Assembly: GCF_016908515.1 (NCBI RefSeq)
Contig: NZ_JAFBEA010000005.1
Span: 1 to 64,000, forward strand
Direction of reading: 5' to 3'
Source: Virgibacillus halotolerans
Lineage (GTDB): Bacteria; Bacillota; Bacilli; Bacillales; Amphibacillaceae
Length of the DNA stretch: 64,000 nucleotides
The notes beneath the pieces were generated by a model, which saw nothing but the letters and a program-made list of their open reading frames with translations, did no database searches and had not been told where the DNA came from. The translations under genes were made by a program, and so were the position numbers. Below are positions 8,679 through 18,240 of this stretch, one piece after another; positions within the stretch are counted from its first letter, which is position 1; each line of letters begins with the position of its first letter.

Positions 8679-9443
8679 TCATTCTATCGTTTTAACGAGC
8701 TCCCGCAGGCCTTCAAGCAATCGAGGGGAAGGTCTACAGAAAAGGGACTCTGGCAGGACGTGAATATGATTATTTAGAATTGCTTTCATCTCATTCCAGC
8801 CTGGTCGTTTCTTTACTAATTCGGGATTCATCTTTTCCTCTTTCACACCAACCCAAACCATACAAATATGATCCGGGTTACGATGCTTCACATCTTCCCA
8901 ATCGGTTTGCACACTTGCCACGTTTTTATCCGCGAAAACATTTTCAGCACCGGCAAGTTCACTTATTTCGGTTAGCCAATTCAAACCACCGGGAGTAAAT
9001 ATAGGCTTTGGCCACCATTCCCAATATAATGTTGGCTTATCCGCCTGCATCGATGCTGTTTTCCGAAATGTATCTACCTCTTGTCGGAAATCTTTAGCTC
9101 TTTCTTTCCCTAAATCACTACATTCCAAAGCGTGGCCAACCTTTTCTATATCGTTAGCGATTTCCTCCAGCGCGTTTGGGTTCAGAATAAAATATGGTAG
9201 CTTCCTTTCATCCAATGCTGCAATGTTTTTTTCCATGCCGGGTACACTTAATGAAGCTAGAACAAGATCAGGCTGACATGCAGCGACTTTATCCATATCA
9301 ATAGAAAGATCCGGACCTAATTTCGGCAGATTTAGAACTGATCCAGGCCAATCCGAGTAGTTATCAACACCGACTAACCAATCCGTTTTTCCTAAGTATG
9401 CTATAATTTCCGTATTACTGGGACAAATCGATACGACACGCAT
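8679..9443 (-). CDS. Cobalamin/siderophore-type binding protein (BtuF-like fold) lacking a signal peptide
   Basis: A 254-residue protein of the periplasmic-binding-protein 2 family. It opens directly with MRVVSICPSNTEIIAYLG, the conserved first strand, and continues with VGVDNYSDWP and QPDLVLAS. No signal sequence or lipobox is present, unlike ABC-transporter binding proteins, so it may act in the cytoplasm or be an orphan corrinoid-binding protein. No permease or ATPase gene is adjacent. GGGAGAGG precedes the ATG. It lies 19 nt downstream of the map gene and is probably co-transcribed with it. Confidence 0.8.
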   Translation of the reverse strand: MRVVSICPSNTEIIAYLGKTDWLVGVDNYSDWPGSVLNLPKLGPDLSIDMDKVAACQPDLVLASLSVPGMEKNIAALDERKLPYFILNPNALEEIANDIEKVGHALECSDLGKERAKDFRQEVDTFRKTASMQADKPTLYWEWWPKPIFTPGGLNWLTEISELAGAENVFADKNVASVQTDWEDVKHRNPDHICMVWVGVKEEKMNPELVKKRPGWNEMKAILNNHIHVLPESLFCRPSPRLLEGLRELVKTIE

Positions 9444-9462
9444 ACAGCCTCTCCCACCTCTA

Positions 9463-10221
9463 CTATTCTGCTTTATCCTGGTCAGTCGTTAACAATGGAC
9501 CATCTTTCGTAATCACGATGGTATGCTCATATTGCGCTGAACGACCTTGATCGATTGTTCGTGCTGTCCAACCGTTATCATCCATTTGGCTTTTCCAGCT
9601 ACCTTCATTAAGCATCGGCTCGATCGTAATAACCATGCCTTCCTTTAGTCGTAAGCCTTTGTTTGGCAATCCAAAATGAGGAACGTGGGGTTCTTCATGT
9701 AGTGTTGGTCCAATACCATGACCAGTAAAGTCACGTACAACTGAAAATCCTTCTGGTTCTGCATACGATTGGATGGCATGTCCAATATCGCCAATCCGTT
9801 TACCAACTTGTGCCTGCTCAATCCCTATATATAATGATTTTTTCGTGACATCCATTAAATGCTTGGCTTTTTCATCCACATTTCCAACGGCATATGTCCA
9901 AGCGGAATCTGCCAAACCGCCATTGAGATTAACAACCATGTCAATCGTAACAATATCCCCGTCTTTTAATTTTTCATCACGTGGGAAGCCATGGCAAATT
10001 TCATCATTGATTGAAGCACATATTGCATAAGGATAACCGTTAAATCCTTTTTGCTCTGGTGTCGCGCCATGTTTTGCTAAAAACGCTTCCGCAAATGTAT
10101 CCAGTTCTAATGTTGTTACTCCTGGTTTAATTCTTTTTGCAATTTCCTTATGACACTGAACAAGCACATCGCCTGAAGCTTGCATCAATTCAATTTCACG
10201 TTTACTTTTCCTTGTAATCAT
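9463..10221 (-). CDS. map: Type I methionine aminopeptidase
   Basis: A cytosolic metalloenzyme that removes the N-terminal methionine from nascent proteins. The 252 residues carry the five metal ligands of the pita-bread fold: D94 (TIDMVV), D105 (LADSAW), H168 (FTGHGIG), E201 (TIEP) and E232 (YEHT). It is a second-type map gene away from the ribosomal protein cluster, comparable to B. subtilis MapB (YflG). A GTG one codon upstream (10224) is an alternative start; AAGGAAGG lies upstream of both. It is probably co-transcribed with the BtuF-like gene. Confidence 0.93.
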   Translation of the reverse strand: MITRKSKREIELMQASGDVLVQCHKEIAKRIKPGVTTLELDTFAEAFLAKHGATPEQKGFNGYPYAICASINDEICHGFPRDEKLKDGDIVTIDMVVNLNGGLADSAWTYAVGNVDEKAKHLMDVTKKSLYIGIEQAQVGKRIGDIGHAIQSYAEPEGFSVVRDFTGHGIGPTLHEEPHVPHFGLPNKGLRLKEGMVITIEPMLNEGSWKSQMDDNGWTARTIDQGRSAQYEHTIVITKDGPLLTTDQDKAE

Positions 10222-10370
10222 CACATATCTTCCTTCCTTATCTTTCTATATCGAAAATCACGTTCCTTTAAAATATCCAGTATAAATTGTACCATATAGT
10301 TTAATTTCCTGCATGGGAACGGGTTCGTCTCATGCAGGTAAGTTAAAGTTATTCGTATGCATTTAAGCAT

Positions 10371-10404
10371 CAAAAAATGCAGAGGAAAAAATCACTCTGC
10401 ATTT
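10371..10404 (-). terminator. Intrinsic terminator after the YjcZ-type gene
   Basis: AATGCAGAG/CTCTGCATT stem with a minus-strand U6 tract, starting five bases after the yjcZ-type stop codon. A second hairpin (CCTGCATG/CATGCAGG, about 10311-10337) lies beyond it. Confidence 0.8.
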
Positions 10405-10408
10405 TGAA

Positions 10409-10537
10409 TTAGCAACATCCGCCGCCGTATCCGCCACCGCCACCTGTATATGCGGTACCGATAATGATTAGCAAAATAAATAGGACGACTAACAGTGCAA
10501 ATCCACCTGAGCCGTATCCAGCTTCACCTCTACCCAT
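10409..10537 (-). CDS. YjcZ-family sporulation peptide
   Basis: A 42-residue protein with a Gly-rich start ([13 protein letters not shown]), one hydrophobic helix ([17 protein letters not shown]) and a Gly/Tyr/Cys tail ending GGYGGGCC. This is the architecture of the YjcZ/YhcN-independent small spore-associated membrane peptides. GGGGAGGG lies 7 nt upstream of the ATG and a terminator follows. A CATAnnnTA element at 10568-10576 could be a mother-cell sigma -10 box. Function of the family is unknown beyond its link to sporulation. Confidence 0.85.
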   Translation of the reverse strand: MGRGEAGYGSGGFALLVVLFILLIIIGTAYTGGGGGYGGGCC

Positions 10538-10567
10538 AATAATCCCTCCCCATCTTCCAGATTAATA

Positions 10568-10576
10568 TACTTTATG
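10568..10576 (-). promoter_or_regulatory. Possible SigE/SigK-type -10 element for the YjcZ gene
   Basis: On the minus strand GCATAAAGTA fits the CATAnnnTA -10 consensus of mother-cell sigma factors. It lies about 30 nt upstream of the yjcZ-type start. A short AC element about 14 nt further upstream could be the weak SigK -35 box. Confidence 0.4.
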
Positions 10577-10726
10577 CAGGCGTTGGGATAGTGGGAGGGC
10601 GTTTGCGGATATTTTAGGAATACGCATTGATTGATTTGGCTTGAAAAGCGCGGACAGAAGCTAGCCAGTGGCTTATACTGGGGCCTCTAACTTTTTTAAA
10701 AAGTGGAAAGCAAAGTAGCAAGGATA

Positions 10727-11485
10727 TTATAGATAGTCTTCCGCACGGTACATTTTTCCATTCTTCAAATTCGCGTCATCTGTAAGAATATCGACAAGTG
10801 CAGCACCGACAATATCGGAATCCTTAAGTGAATTATTTTCTTTATATGCTTTAAATGTATCCACCTCAGCAAATTGTTCTGGAGAATTCGTTCGGATTTT
10901 TTCCTGCATTGCGGTATCCATAATGCCAGGATTAAAGGCAATTACTTTGTTTTCTGTTTTCAGCGTATCTTGTTCTAATGCAACTGTTTGTGTGTACATA
11001 TTCATACTTGCTTTCGTTGTACAATAAGCACTCCAGCCATACGCTGGTCTATCAGCGGCACCTGAGGTAACGATCGCACCTACCAATGGCACCGCAAAGT
11101 CTGCTGTCTTCTTCAAAAATGTGTTCATTAGCACCATTGGTGCAATTGTATTTACTTGTACATGATGCGCCAGATCACGATTGCTAATATTCATGGATTG
11201 ATCAACCGGATCCACAACTGCAGCATTATTAACCAAATAAAGTGTGCTAATGTCATCTTTAAAAATATGTTCACTAATATGCTGGCATGTACTTTCAATT
11301 GCTGTTACATCACCAAGGTCACACGAAAAATGTTCGTATGTTGTATTATTTTCTTTTGCAAGCCCCGCTAATTTAGCATTTGCGTTACGGGAAATACCTA
11401 CCACATGAATCTCCTGTTCCAAAAAATACCTTGCTGTCGATTCCCCTAAACCCCGCGAAACACCAGTCACAATTGCATATTTCAT
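10727..11485 (-). CDS. Short-chain dehydrogenase, YueD/benzil-reductase-like
   Basis: A 252-residue NADP(H)-dependent Rossmann enzyme. It has the dinucleotide motif TGVSRGLG at residues 7-14, VNNAAVV near residue 85 and the catalytic Tyr-Lys in SAYCTTKAS near residues 157-165, preceded by SGAADRPAYG. The closest familiar type is B. subtilis YueD ((S)-benzoin-forming benzil reductase, sepiapterin-reductase-like); the natural substrate is unknown. GAGGAGATG precedes the ATG. It is monocistronic. Confidence 0.85.
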   Translation of the reverse strand: MKYAIVTGVSRGLGESTARYFLEQEIHVVGISRNANAKLAGLAKENNTTYEHFSCDLGDVTAIESTCQHISEHIFKDDISTLYLVNNAAVVDPVDQSMNISNRDLAHHVQVNTIAPMVLMNTFLKKTADFAVPLVGAIVTSGAADRPAYGWSAYCTTKASMNMYTQTVALEQDTLKTENKVIAFNPGIMDTAMQEKIRTNSPEQFAEVDTFKAYKENNSLKDSDIVGAALVDILTDDANLKNGKMYRAEDYL

Positions 11486-11630
11486 GGACTCATCTCCTCA
11501 TATAGTATATTTTGCATATACAAAACAGATACCCCAATTCCCCTAAAGAGAAACGGGGCACCTTTGCCTAAAATACAAGATTATTTCATCCAAAAGAGCG
11601 GATGAATCGGCTGTTTATGTCTAAATCCGC

Positions 11631-13001
11631 TTATTTTTCAGTAACTTCATTCCAATAGTACACCAATGTTTCCATTCCTTTATCAAAGCTATCTAAGGGG
11701 AAGCTTTCATTTGGTGAGTGCAGTCGATCATCAGGGGTACCGAACCCTAACAATACAATCGGTATATTGTAGATCGCTTCGATCCACTCGACTACTGGGA
11801 TAGAACCGCCCATTCTTACATAGACAGTTTCCTTTCCAAACGCTTTTGTATAGCTTTGTGCTGCCTTTTCAATTAATGGATGGTTTGGCTCCACCTTATA
11901 TGCTTTTGCAGATAGTTTTTCCTTTTTCACTTCAACAGTTACGCCAGTTGGTGCAACTTTATTCACATGATCCTCAAGCAATAATTGAATTTTTTCTGGG
12001 TCTTGTCCAGGTACAAGGCGACATGTTATTTTTGCTGTAGCAGTAGATGGAATAATTGTTTTGGTACCTTCTCCCTGATAACCGCCATACATGCCATTGA
12101 TTTCAAAAGTTGGACGCGCCATCGTATGTTCTTTCGCCGTAAAGCCTTTTTCAGAAGCTGTATCCGGTGCACCTGTTGATTCCAGATAATCTTCTCCTTG
12201 CACTGCAGCAATTAGCTTTCTTTCCTCATCTGTTAGCGGTTCTACATCGTCATAGAAGCCTTCTACAGTAATTACTTCTGCTTCGTTTTTCATCGATGCC
12301 AAAATATGATTTAACGCCATGATCGGGTTTCTAATTGCCCCACCATACATGCCTGAGTGTAGATCATGATCCGGACCTGAAACATTGATTTCAATTCCGG
12401 TAAAACCTTTTAGGCCGTAAAGAATCGTCGGTTGGTTTTTTGCAACCATACCAGAATCTGAGATAACCGCAAAGTCCGCGTTAAATTGGTCTTTTTTGTC
12501 ATGAAGCACTTCATATAAATTTTCACTGCCGATTTCTTCTTCCCCTTCAATACAAACTTTCACATTGAGTGGTAACTTACCTTCTGTTTTCATGAAGGCT
12601 TCGAATACAGCAAGGTGCATAAATACTTGTCCCTTATCATCACTGGAACCACGTGCATATAACCTTCCATCCCTTACTTCCGGTTGGAACGGGTCACTAT
12701 CCCATTGGTCAATTGGATCGACTGGCTGCACATCGTAATGCCCATAAAATAAAACGGTTGGTGCATCTGCTCCAGCCTGATTGTACGCAGCATAAATGAG
12801 TGGATGCCCACCTGTTGCCTGCTTCTCTACTTCGTCAAAACCAATCTCATTTAAATACGTAACAATGAAGTCTGCCGCTTCGTCAATATCTTGTTTGTTT
12901 TCGCTATTGGTACTCACACTGGGAATCGACAAAAAGTCATTTAATTTCTGTAACAATTGATCCCGGTTTTCTTTTAAGTATGCTAAAGCTTTTTCGCTCA
13001 T
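11631..13001 (-). CDS. M20-family dipeptidase (CNDP/ArgE-DapE type)
   Basis: A 456-residue cytosolic zinc peptidase. Metal-binding and catalytic blocks are present in order: FYGHYDVQPVDP (His and catalytic Asp), GSSDDKGQ (bridging Asp), EGEEEIGS (catalytic Glu pair), SDSG (Asp) and RLHSPNE (His). A dimerisation domain lies between about residues 195 and 330. It is likely to hydrolyse dipeptides; exact specificity is unclear. It stands between the SDR and the mccB gene, separated from the latter by a long hairpin. Confidence 0.9.
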   Translation of the reverse strand: MSEKALAYLKENRDQLLQKLNDFLSIPSVSTNSENKQDIDEAADFIVTYLNEIGFDEVEKQATGGHPLIYAAYNQAGADAPTVLFYGHYDVQPVDPIDQWDSDPFQPEVRDGRLYARGSSDDKGQVFMHLAVFEAFMKTEGKLPLNVKVCIEGEEEIGSENLYEVLHDKKDQFNADFAVISDSGMVAKNQPTILYGLKGFTGIEINVSGPDHDLHSGMYGGAIRNPIMALNHILASMKNEAEVITVEGFYDDVEPLTDEERKLIAAVQGEDYLESTGAPDTASEKGFTAKEHTMARPTFEINGMYGGYQGEGTKTIIPSTATAKITCRLVPGQDPEKIQLLLEDHVNKVAPTGVTVEVKKEKLSAKAYKVEPNHPLIEKAAQSYTKAFGKETVYVRMGGSIPVVEWIEAIYNIPIVLLGFGTPDDRLHSPNESFPLDSFDKGMETLVYYWNEVTEK

Positions 13002-13068
13002 CGTTCATGCCTCCAATGTATTTAGTCTCTCTACTTATTTTACCATACTATTCAGCCTAAGAAACAGC

Positions 13069-13136
13069 TTTGGGGTCAGTCCCCCGCCACGCTAACACTT
13101 TACCACTTTAGCGCAGCGGGGGACTGACCCCAAAAA
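13069..13136. repeat. Long perfect inverted repeat between mccB and the dipeptidase gene
   Basis: The arm at 13069-13087 (TTTGGGGTCAGTCCCCCGC) and its exact complement at 13116-13134 form a 19-bp stem. An inner GCTAA/TTAGC pair narrows the loop. The GGGGTCAGTCCCC core is itself near-palindromic. On the minus strand the outer arm ends in TTTGGGG rather than a clean U tract. It could stop mccB transcription, but it looks more like a mobile or repeated palindrome (REP-like) than an ordinary terminator. Confidence 0.8.
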
Positions 13137-13140
13137 TTCA

Positions 13141-14229
<1,089 letters not shown>

Positions 14230-14326
14230 TCATTCTCCTTTATAACCGATTAAAAAATTTATTCAGAAGTCTCCCCTTCCAAATGTAAGTTGAACAAATT
14301 GTTTTTTTATGGGCAGTATCACCTAC

Positions 14327-15295
14327 CTATAAACTTCGCGTATTTTCCACTTTTGGGCTGGGAGTTTTATTGCCCGTTAACCCACGAAAAATATTTTTAC
14401 TCATATAGCGATCACTACCATCCGGAAAGACCGTAACAATGGATGTGCCAGTTTTTGCCTGCTCTGCCTCCTTTAAGGCAGCGAACATTGCCGATCCGGA
14501 AGAACTGCCAACAAGTAACCCTTCTTTTTCAGCCAACTCCTTGACCATTCTAAATGCATCATCATCCGGAATAACATGGATTTGATCCATATAATCCCTT
14601 TCCATAAACGCTGGTAAGAATTCCATCCCAATTCCCTCCGTTTCATGCGGTCCAGCTTTACCACCAGCAATAGTCGATCCCTCTGGTTCAACAATCACAG
14701 TTTTAACATTGGGATTTTTTTCTTTAAAATACTGGGCACACCCCATAAAAGTACCACCAGAACCCGCACCGGCAACAAATACATCCATATCCCCATTTAA
14801 ATCTTTCCAAATTTCCGGTGCTAAGGTTTGATAATAGGTACGCGGATTGGCGGGATTTGAAAACTGCTGTGGGGAGAAGCTGTTCGGGATTGTTTTCAAT
14901 AATTCCATTGTCTTCTCCACGGCACCAGTTATCCCTTTTTCCTGCGGTGTATGCACAATTTCAGCACCTAACGCTTTCATAATTTCTTGTTTTTCTACAC
15001 TAAACTGCTCCGGTACGCAAAAAATAACAGAAATATTTTTATTAAGCGCAGCGAGTGCTAGACCGATACCAGTGTTCCCAGCCGTTGGTTCAATCACCGT
15101 TCCACCTTCTGTAATCGCCCCCTTTATCAAAGCATCCTCGATTAAAGCAACACCAAGCCGATCTTTGACACTTCCACCTGGATTGAAAAATTCTAATTTG
15201 GCGTATAAACGAACGCCAGATGGGAGCGGAAACTTTGTGATTTCAAATAAAGGGGTCCCACCAATTAATTCACGAACAGATCTATAGATCGCCAT
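14327..15295 (-). CDS. mccA: Cystathionine beta-synthase (O-acetylserine-dependent), CysK family
   Basis: A 322-residue PLP enzyme of the cysteine synthase fold. The PLP lysine is K44 in GGSVKDRLG, with the substrate loop EPTAGNTGIG and phosphate-binding AGSGGTFMG. Its place between yrrT and mccB identifies it as MccA (YrhA), which condenses O-acetylserine with homocysteine. The residue tail after about 305 is basic and probably disordered. AAAGGAGAGG lies upstream; the start is 12 nt after the yrrT stop. Confidence 0.9.
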   Translation of the reverse strand: MAIYRSVRELIGGTPLFEITKFPLPSGVRLYAKLEFFNPGGSVKDRLGVALIEDALIKGAITEGGTVIEPTAGNTGIGLALAALNKNISVIFCVPEQFSVEKQEIMKALGAEIVHTPQEKGITGAVEKTMELLKTIPNSFSPQQFSNPANPRTYYQTLAPEIWKDLNGDMDVFVAGAGSGGTFMGCAQYFKEKNPNVKTVIVEPEGSTIAGGKAGPHETEGIGMEFLPAFMERDYMDQIHVIPDDDAFRMVKELAEKEGLLVGSSSGSAMFAALKEAEQAKTGTSIVTVFPDGSDRYMSKNIFRGLTGNKTPSPKVENTRSL

Positions 15296-15307
15296 CGGCC
15301 TCTCCTT

Positions 15308-15958
15308 TCATTTCTGTGTCTTATCTTTTTCGGCTACAATTAACCAAACAAATTCATTCATTTGCTTGAAGGTTACTTGAAAGTTATTTATTTCAAATAA
15401 ATGCCTCATGACATTTACTTTCGGATAGTATTCTGTTTTTAAATCAACAACCAGATCATCAAATCCGCGATCCGCTGCTTTCTTCATCAACGCTTGTTTG
15501 ACCGATTCAGATTGAAACATCGTATCAGCAAAAACAACCTTCCCATTGTCAGGTAAAAGGTCTGCAAACTTTTTAATAGCTTGCCCTTTTTCATCATCTG
15601 TTAAATGATGAAACGCATAGGTGCTAACAATGGTTTCTACTGTTGATGGTAATTTAGGAAATGTAATAAAATCTCCCGCAAGTAATAATAGTTCAGGAAA
15701 TTTCTCCGTTGCGATCTTCCGCATCGCAGCTGAAGGTTCAATGCCAATGACATGATGTCCTGCATCCATTAATTTTCCTGACAAATTACCAGTCCCCACA
15801 CCAAATTCCAATATTACACCAGTTGAATAATGTACCACTTCATCTAAAATGCCTTCATAATTAGCAAAAACGGCCTTATATTGTGGGTCGTTTCCAGTAA
15901 CACTCTGATCATATGTTGCCGCCCAATCATCAAATAGCGTAATAAATTCTCGTCCCAT
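15308..15958 (-). CDS. yrrT: SAM-dependent methyltransferase YrrT
   Basis: A 216-residue class I methyltransferase. The SAM-binding motif I is LEFGVGTGNLSGKL, followed by VIGIEPS and the FHHLT post-motif. It opens MGREFITLFDDWAATYDQ, essentially the YrrT N-terminus, and heads the yrrT-mccA-mccB operon as in B. subtilis, where mtnN lies between yrrT and mccA. Here mtnN is absent. The start at MGREF was preferred because GGAG lies upstream and it matches the family; an upstream ATG (15988) lacks a ribosome binding site. Confidence 0.85.
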   Translation of the reverse strand: MGREFITLFDDWAATYDQSVTGNDPQYKAVFANYEGILDEVVHYSTGVILEFGVGTGNLSGKLMDAGHHVIGIEPSAAMRKIATEKFPELLLLAGDFITFPKLPSTVETIVSTYAFHHLTDDEKGQAIKKFADLLPDNGKVVFADTMFQSESVKQALMKKAADRGFDDLVVDLKTEYYPKVNVMRHLFEINNFQVTFKQMNEFVWLIVAEKDKTQK

Positions 15959-16046
15959 CTCCTGTTCAACTCCATTTTTATTAAGCATAGTAAAATGCTA
16001 TTAATAGTATGAATTATATGTAAAAGAAAATCATTGGTTACTATTC

Positions 16047-16086
16047 AATAAAAATAAGCGGCCCACCATAAGTGAAAGCCGCTCAT
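16047..16086 (-). terminator. Intrinsic terminator after the YhcN/YlaJ gene
   Basis: GAGCGGC/GCCGCTT stem with a 15-nt loop followed by a T-rich tract on the minus strand, 13 nt beyond the stop codon. Confidence 0.7.
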
Positions 16087-16098
16087 TATTTTTAAAAC

Positions 16099-16773
16099 TT
16101 ATCTTCTGTTTTGTGGAAATAACCGTTCAACCATGTTTCCAAATTCATCGAAGAATCCTTCAATCGGCTGTCCGTTGTTCATTTTGTCCACATAGTTATT
16201 TGTTAAGTTTAAGAAATCAGGATCTGTTGAAACATATACATTATCAATATTGTTGTCAACTGACTTTACGATATCACCAATTTGTTCTTTTACTTCATCG
16301 GTAAGTTTGTCACCTTCGCGATTTCCATCATTATCGTCGAAATTATTGTTCATGTTATTATTATCGTTATTCGTGTTTCTGTCACGATCTTTATTTTTAT
16401 CCCGATCTCTGTGATCCGCATCTAAATCAGCTGCTACATATGCATTGTTTTTTGTTGTAAGGACATATGCATGATCAATATCGTCGACTTCTTCTGTAAT
16501 ACGGTCTGCTGCTTCTTCCGCAACATCATAGCTTGTATCTCGGTTATTCACATTATTTACGTTATTGCGATTGCCGTCCTGGTCTCGTTCTGAATTACGG
16601 ATCAATGTATGATCACGATCATTCGTCATGCCGTCACCCGTATTATTATATCTTGTGTTTTCGACATTATTATTGTTCCTATCTGTTCTTCCTTCTTCAT
16701 TTCGGTCCGTCGTTCCACATGCTACAAGTGCCAAAATAAGCACCGTTAAAATGCTAAACAGTTTCCATTTCAT
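16099..16773 (-). CDS. Spore lipoprotein, YhcN/YlaJ family
   Basis: A 224-residue lipoprotein. A signal peptide ends in the lipobox LVAC with the lipidated Cys at 19. A long Asn/Asp/Arg-rich low-complexity region (about 20-75 and again 125-160) separates the conserved YhcN/YlaJ segments (VAEEAADRITEEVDDIDHAYVLTT and the C-terminal KLTDEVKEQIGDIVKSVD). YhcN and YlaJ are forespore-expressed lipoproteins of the inner spore membrane that influence outgrowth or germination. A GGCATA-N17-CATACTA promoter of the SigF/SigG type lies upstream. GGAGGAA precedes the ATG. Confidence 0.9.
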   Translation of the reverse strand: MKWKLFSILTVLILALVACGTTDRNEEGRTDRNNNNVENTRYNNTGDGMTNDRDHTLIRNSERDQDGNRNNVNNVNNRDTSYDVAEEAADRITEEVDDIDHAYVLTTKNNAYVAADLDADHRDRDKNKDRDRNTNNDNNNMNNNFDDNDGNREGDKLTDEVKEQIGDIVKSVDNNIDNVYVSTDPDFLNLTNNYVDKMNNGQPIEGFFDEFGNMVERLFPQNRR

Positions 16774-16804
16774 TTGCTTTATTCCTCCTTAACTATTTTG
16801 CTTT

Positions 16805-16834
16805 TAGTATGGTTCTGGAGGTCATTATTATGCC
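16805..16834 (-). promoter_or_regulatory. SigF/SigG-type promoter of the spore lipoprotein gene
   Basis: On the minus strand GGCATA (16829-16834) and CATACTA (16805-16811) are separated by 17 nt, close to the forespore consensus (GnATA / CATACTA), 30-60 nt upstream of the YhcN/YlaJ-type start. Confidence 0.75.
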
Positions 16835-16976
16835 TTTAAGACAACAACCTATTTATGGTAATCACACCATTTTTGTTTTAGACAATATATATATAAGACG
16901 GGAATGATAAGAAGGAACTTCACTTAATAAAGCTTTTTAAGTGTTAGTGGTGCCGAATCGCATAAGGAGGGAAATA

Positions 16977-17213
16977 ATGAATATACCTGATTATGACAAA
17001 GCGCTATACTATACACTTTGGGGACAATGGGACGATCTGTTAGTGCTTATGGTAAGAACCAATGATGATATGTTGTCCAAGAAAATCCAATTATTTTTAA
17101 ACGATTATCACTATTCGATGGACCAATCAAAGGTTATGGCTGCCCACGATAACCTGCTTTACTATATAGACCACGCAATGAAATACGAACCAGTAACGAC
17201 AATGGAGATATGA
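16977..17213 (+). CDS. YhdB-family protein
   Basis: A 78-residue soluble, acidic protein opening MNIPDYDKALYYTLWGQWDDLLVLMVRTNDD, broken here into its conserved blocks DYDKALYYT, WDDLLVLMVRT and LFLNDYHYS, which resemble B. subtilis YhdB. The function is unknown. The start at 16977 has AAGGAGG at 7 nt; the reading from 16941 lacks one. It is monocistronic with a terminator immediately after the stop. Confidence 0.75.
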   Translation: MNIPDYDKALYYTLWGQWDDLLVLMVRTNDDMLSKKIQLFLNDYHYSMDQSKVMAAHDNLLYYIDHAMKYEPVTTMEI

Positions 17214-17214
17214 C

Positions 17215-17250
17215 AAAAAGGAGGTGCCAGTTGTGCACCTCCTTTTTTTA
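17215..17250 (+). terminator. Intrinsic terminator after yhdB
   Basis: AAAGGAGGTGC/GCACCTCCTTT stem followed by T7, two bases after the stop codon. Confidence 0.92.
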
Positions 17251-17377
17251 TTTAAGTTGTTTTTTGTATAATTTGTTGCTATTCCAAACTGCGTTGCCTT
17301 TTCCGCAGGCCAATCAACGATTACAAATGTGGTTGGGCATTTTGACTTCAAGGCGTTATTTGCATAATAATAGCATA

Positions 17378-17450
17378 GGAAATACACGAAGACTCCTGCG
17401 GCTCAGCGCGAGCCCGCGGAAAGCGTAGTGTATTTCCGAAGCGGATAAAA
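17378..17450. repeat. Dispersed intergenic repeat, family A (copy 2, short form)
   Basis: Bounded by the perfect inverted pair GGAAATACAC (17378-17387) and GTGTATTTCC (17428-17437). The interior GACTCCTGCGG..GCGAGCCCGCGGAAAGCG is shared with copies at 27070 and 47858 but lacks their central 60-90 bp. Outer flanks (about 17262-17377 and 17450-17490) also carry blocks such as TTTGTTGCT and CAACATTTTTTAG. Confidence 0.75.
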
Positions 17451-17493
17451 GTTTCATTACTTAGAAAAAACAACATTTTTTAGAGAACAGTCT

Positions 17494-18240
17494 TCACTTA
17501 TGTTCTGGTTTATCCGTATTATAAAATGTATTAATAATTGCTTTATCGTTCTCATCCAAAAAATCATCTTCATCTGTTTCCATAATAGTAGTCGCCATTA
17601 CTTCATTCATTGGCTTATTCTTTTCTTTTGCCTTTTGCCGTACTTTCTCTGGAACTTTAAAGGCTGCGACTGTCCAGCTGGGGTTCGCCTTGATAAAATA
17701 AGTCCTTAACTGATCAAGAATTGAAGCACCTTTTTCTTGATCGTCCGTTACATAACTAACCCCTACCAGCATATGCTTTGCTTCATTGACTAATCCTGTA
17801 TCTTCACTCTCATGCATAATCATTTCAATAACCGTTTCCAGGTGTTCATGCTGAAAGCCTGTGAGATTGTCCACAATCTCTGAAGCCTCCTTATTCAATG
17901 GCTGCATACTGTTCACCAAGAGTGACTCGTCAATTTTCAATTCAATACTTGGATTGATGTCCACATTCACATATGCATAAGTTTCTTCCTCTCCTACCAA
18001 TAAGTAAAATGGGATTCCCAATACCAATAGAAAGCATGCAAGGGTAAGTAAACGAAGGGGTCTGTTTAACTTTCGCTTGGGAAGAAAAAATAACGATGCG
18101 CTATGCTTCATTAATGGATCGTACTCAATCTCAGTACCTACGTCGACCCCCTTAATTGGAATGGCTTTTTGAAAGGTTCCATCATTCGCCATAACGATCA
18201 TATATTCTTGATGCAACTCCATTACTATTCCTTTTTTCAC
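17494..18240 (-). CDS. rsgI: Anti-sigma-I factor RsgI (short form)
   Basis: A 248-residue membrane-bound anti-sigma factor. Residues 1-50 form the cytoplasmic RsgI_N domain that binds SigI (GIVMELHQEYMIVMANDG), one membrane helix lies at about 62-82, and the extracellular part begins YAYVNVDINPSIELKID as in other RsgI proteins. It is much shorter than B. subtilis RsgI (about 380 residues) because the C-terminal low-complexity part is missing. The GTG start overlaps the sigI stop (GTGA), indicating coupling; AAGGGGGTG lies upstream. Confidence 0.92.
   Translation of the reverse strand: MKKGIVMELHQEYMIVMANDGTFQKAIPIKGVDVGTEIEYDPLMKHSASLFFLPKRKLNRPLRLLTLACFLLVLGIPFYLLVGEEETYAYVNVDINPSIELKIDESLLVNSMQPLNKEASEIVDNLTGFQHEHLETVIEMIMHESEDTGLVNEAKHMLVGVSYVTDDQEKGASILDQLRTYFIKANPSWTVAAFKVPEKVRQKAKEKNKPMNEVMATTIMETDEDDFLDENDKAIINTFYNTDKPEHK

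Noticed and set aside
15959-16046. S-box (SAM) riboswitch or T-box upstream of yrrT-mccA-mccB
   Set aside because: The leader is under 100 nt and has none of the conserved S-box or T-box blocks.
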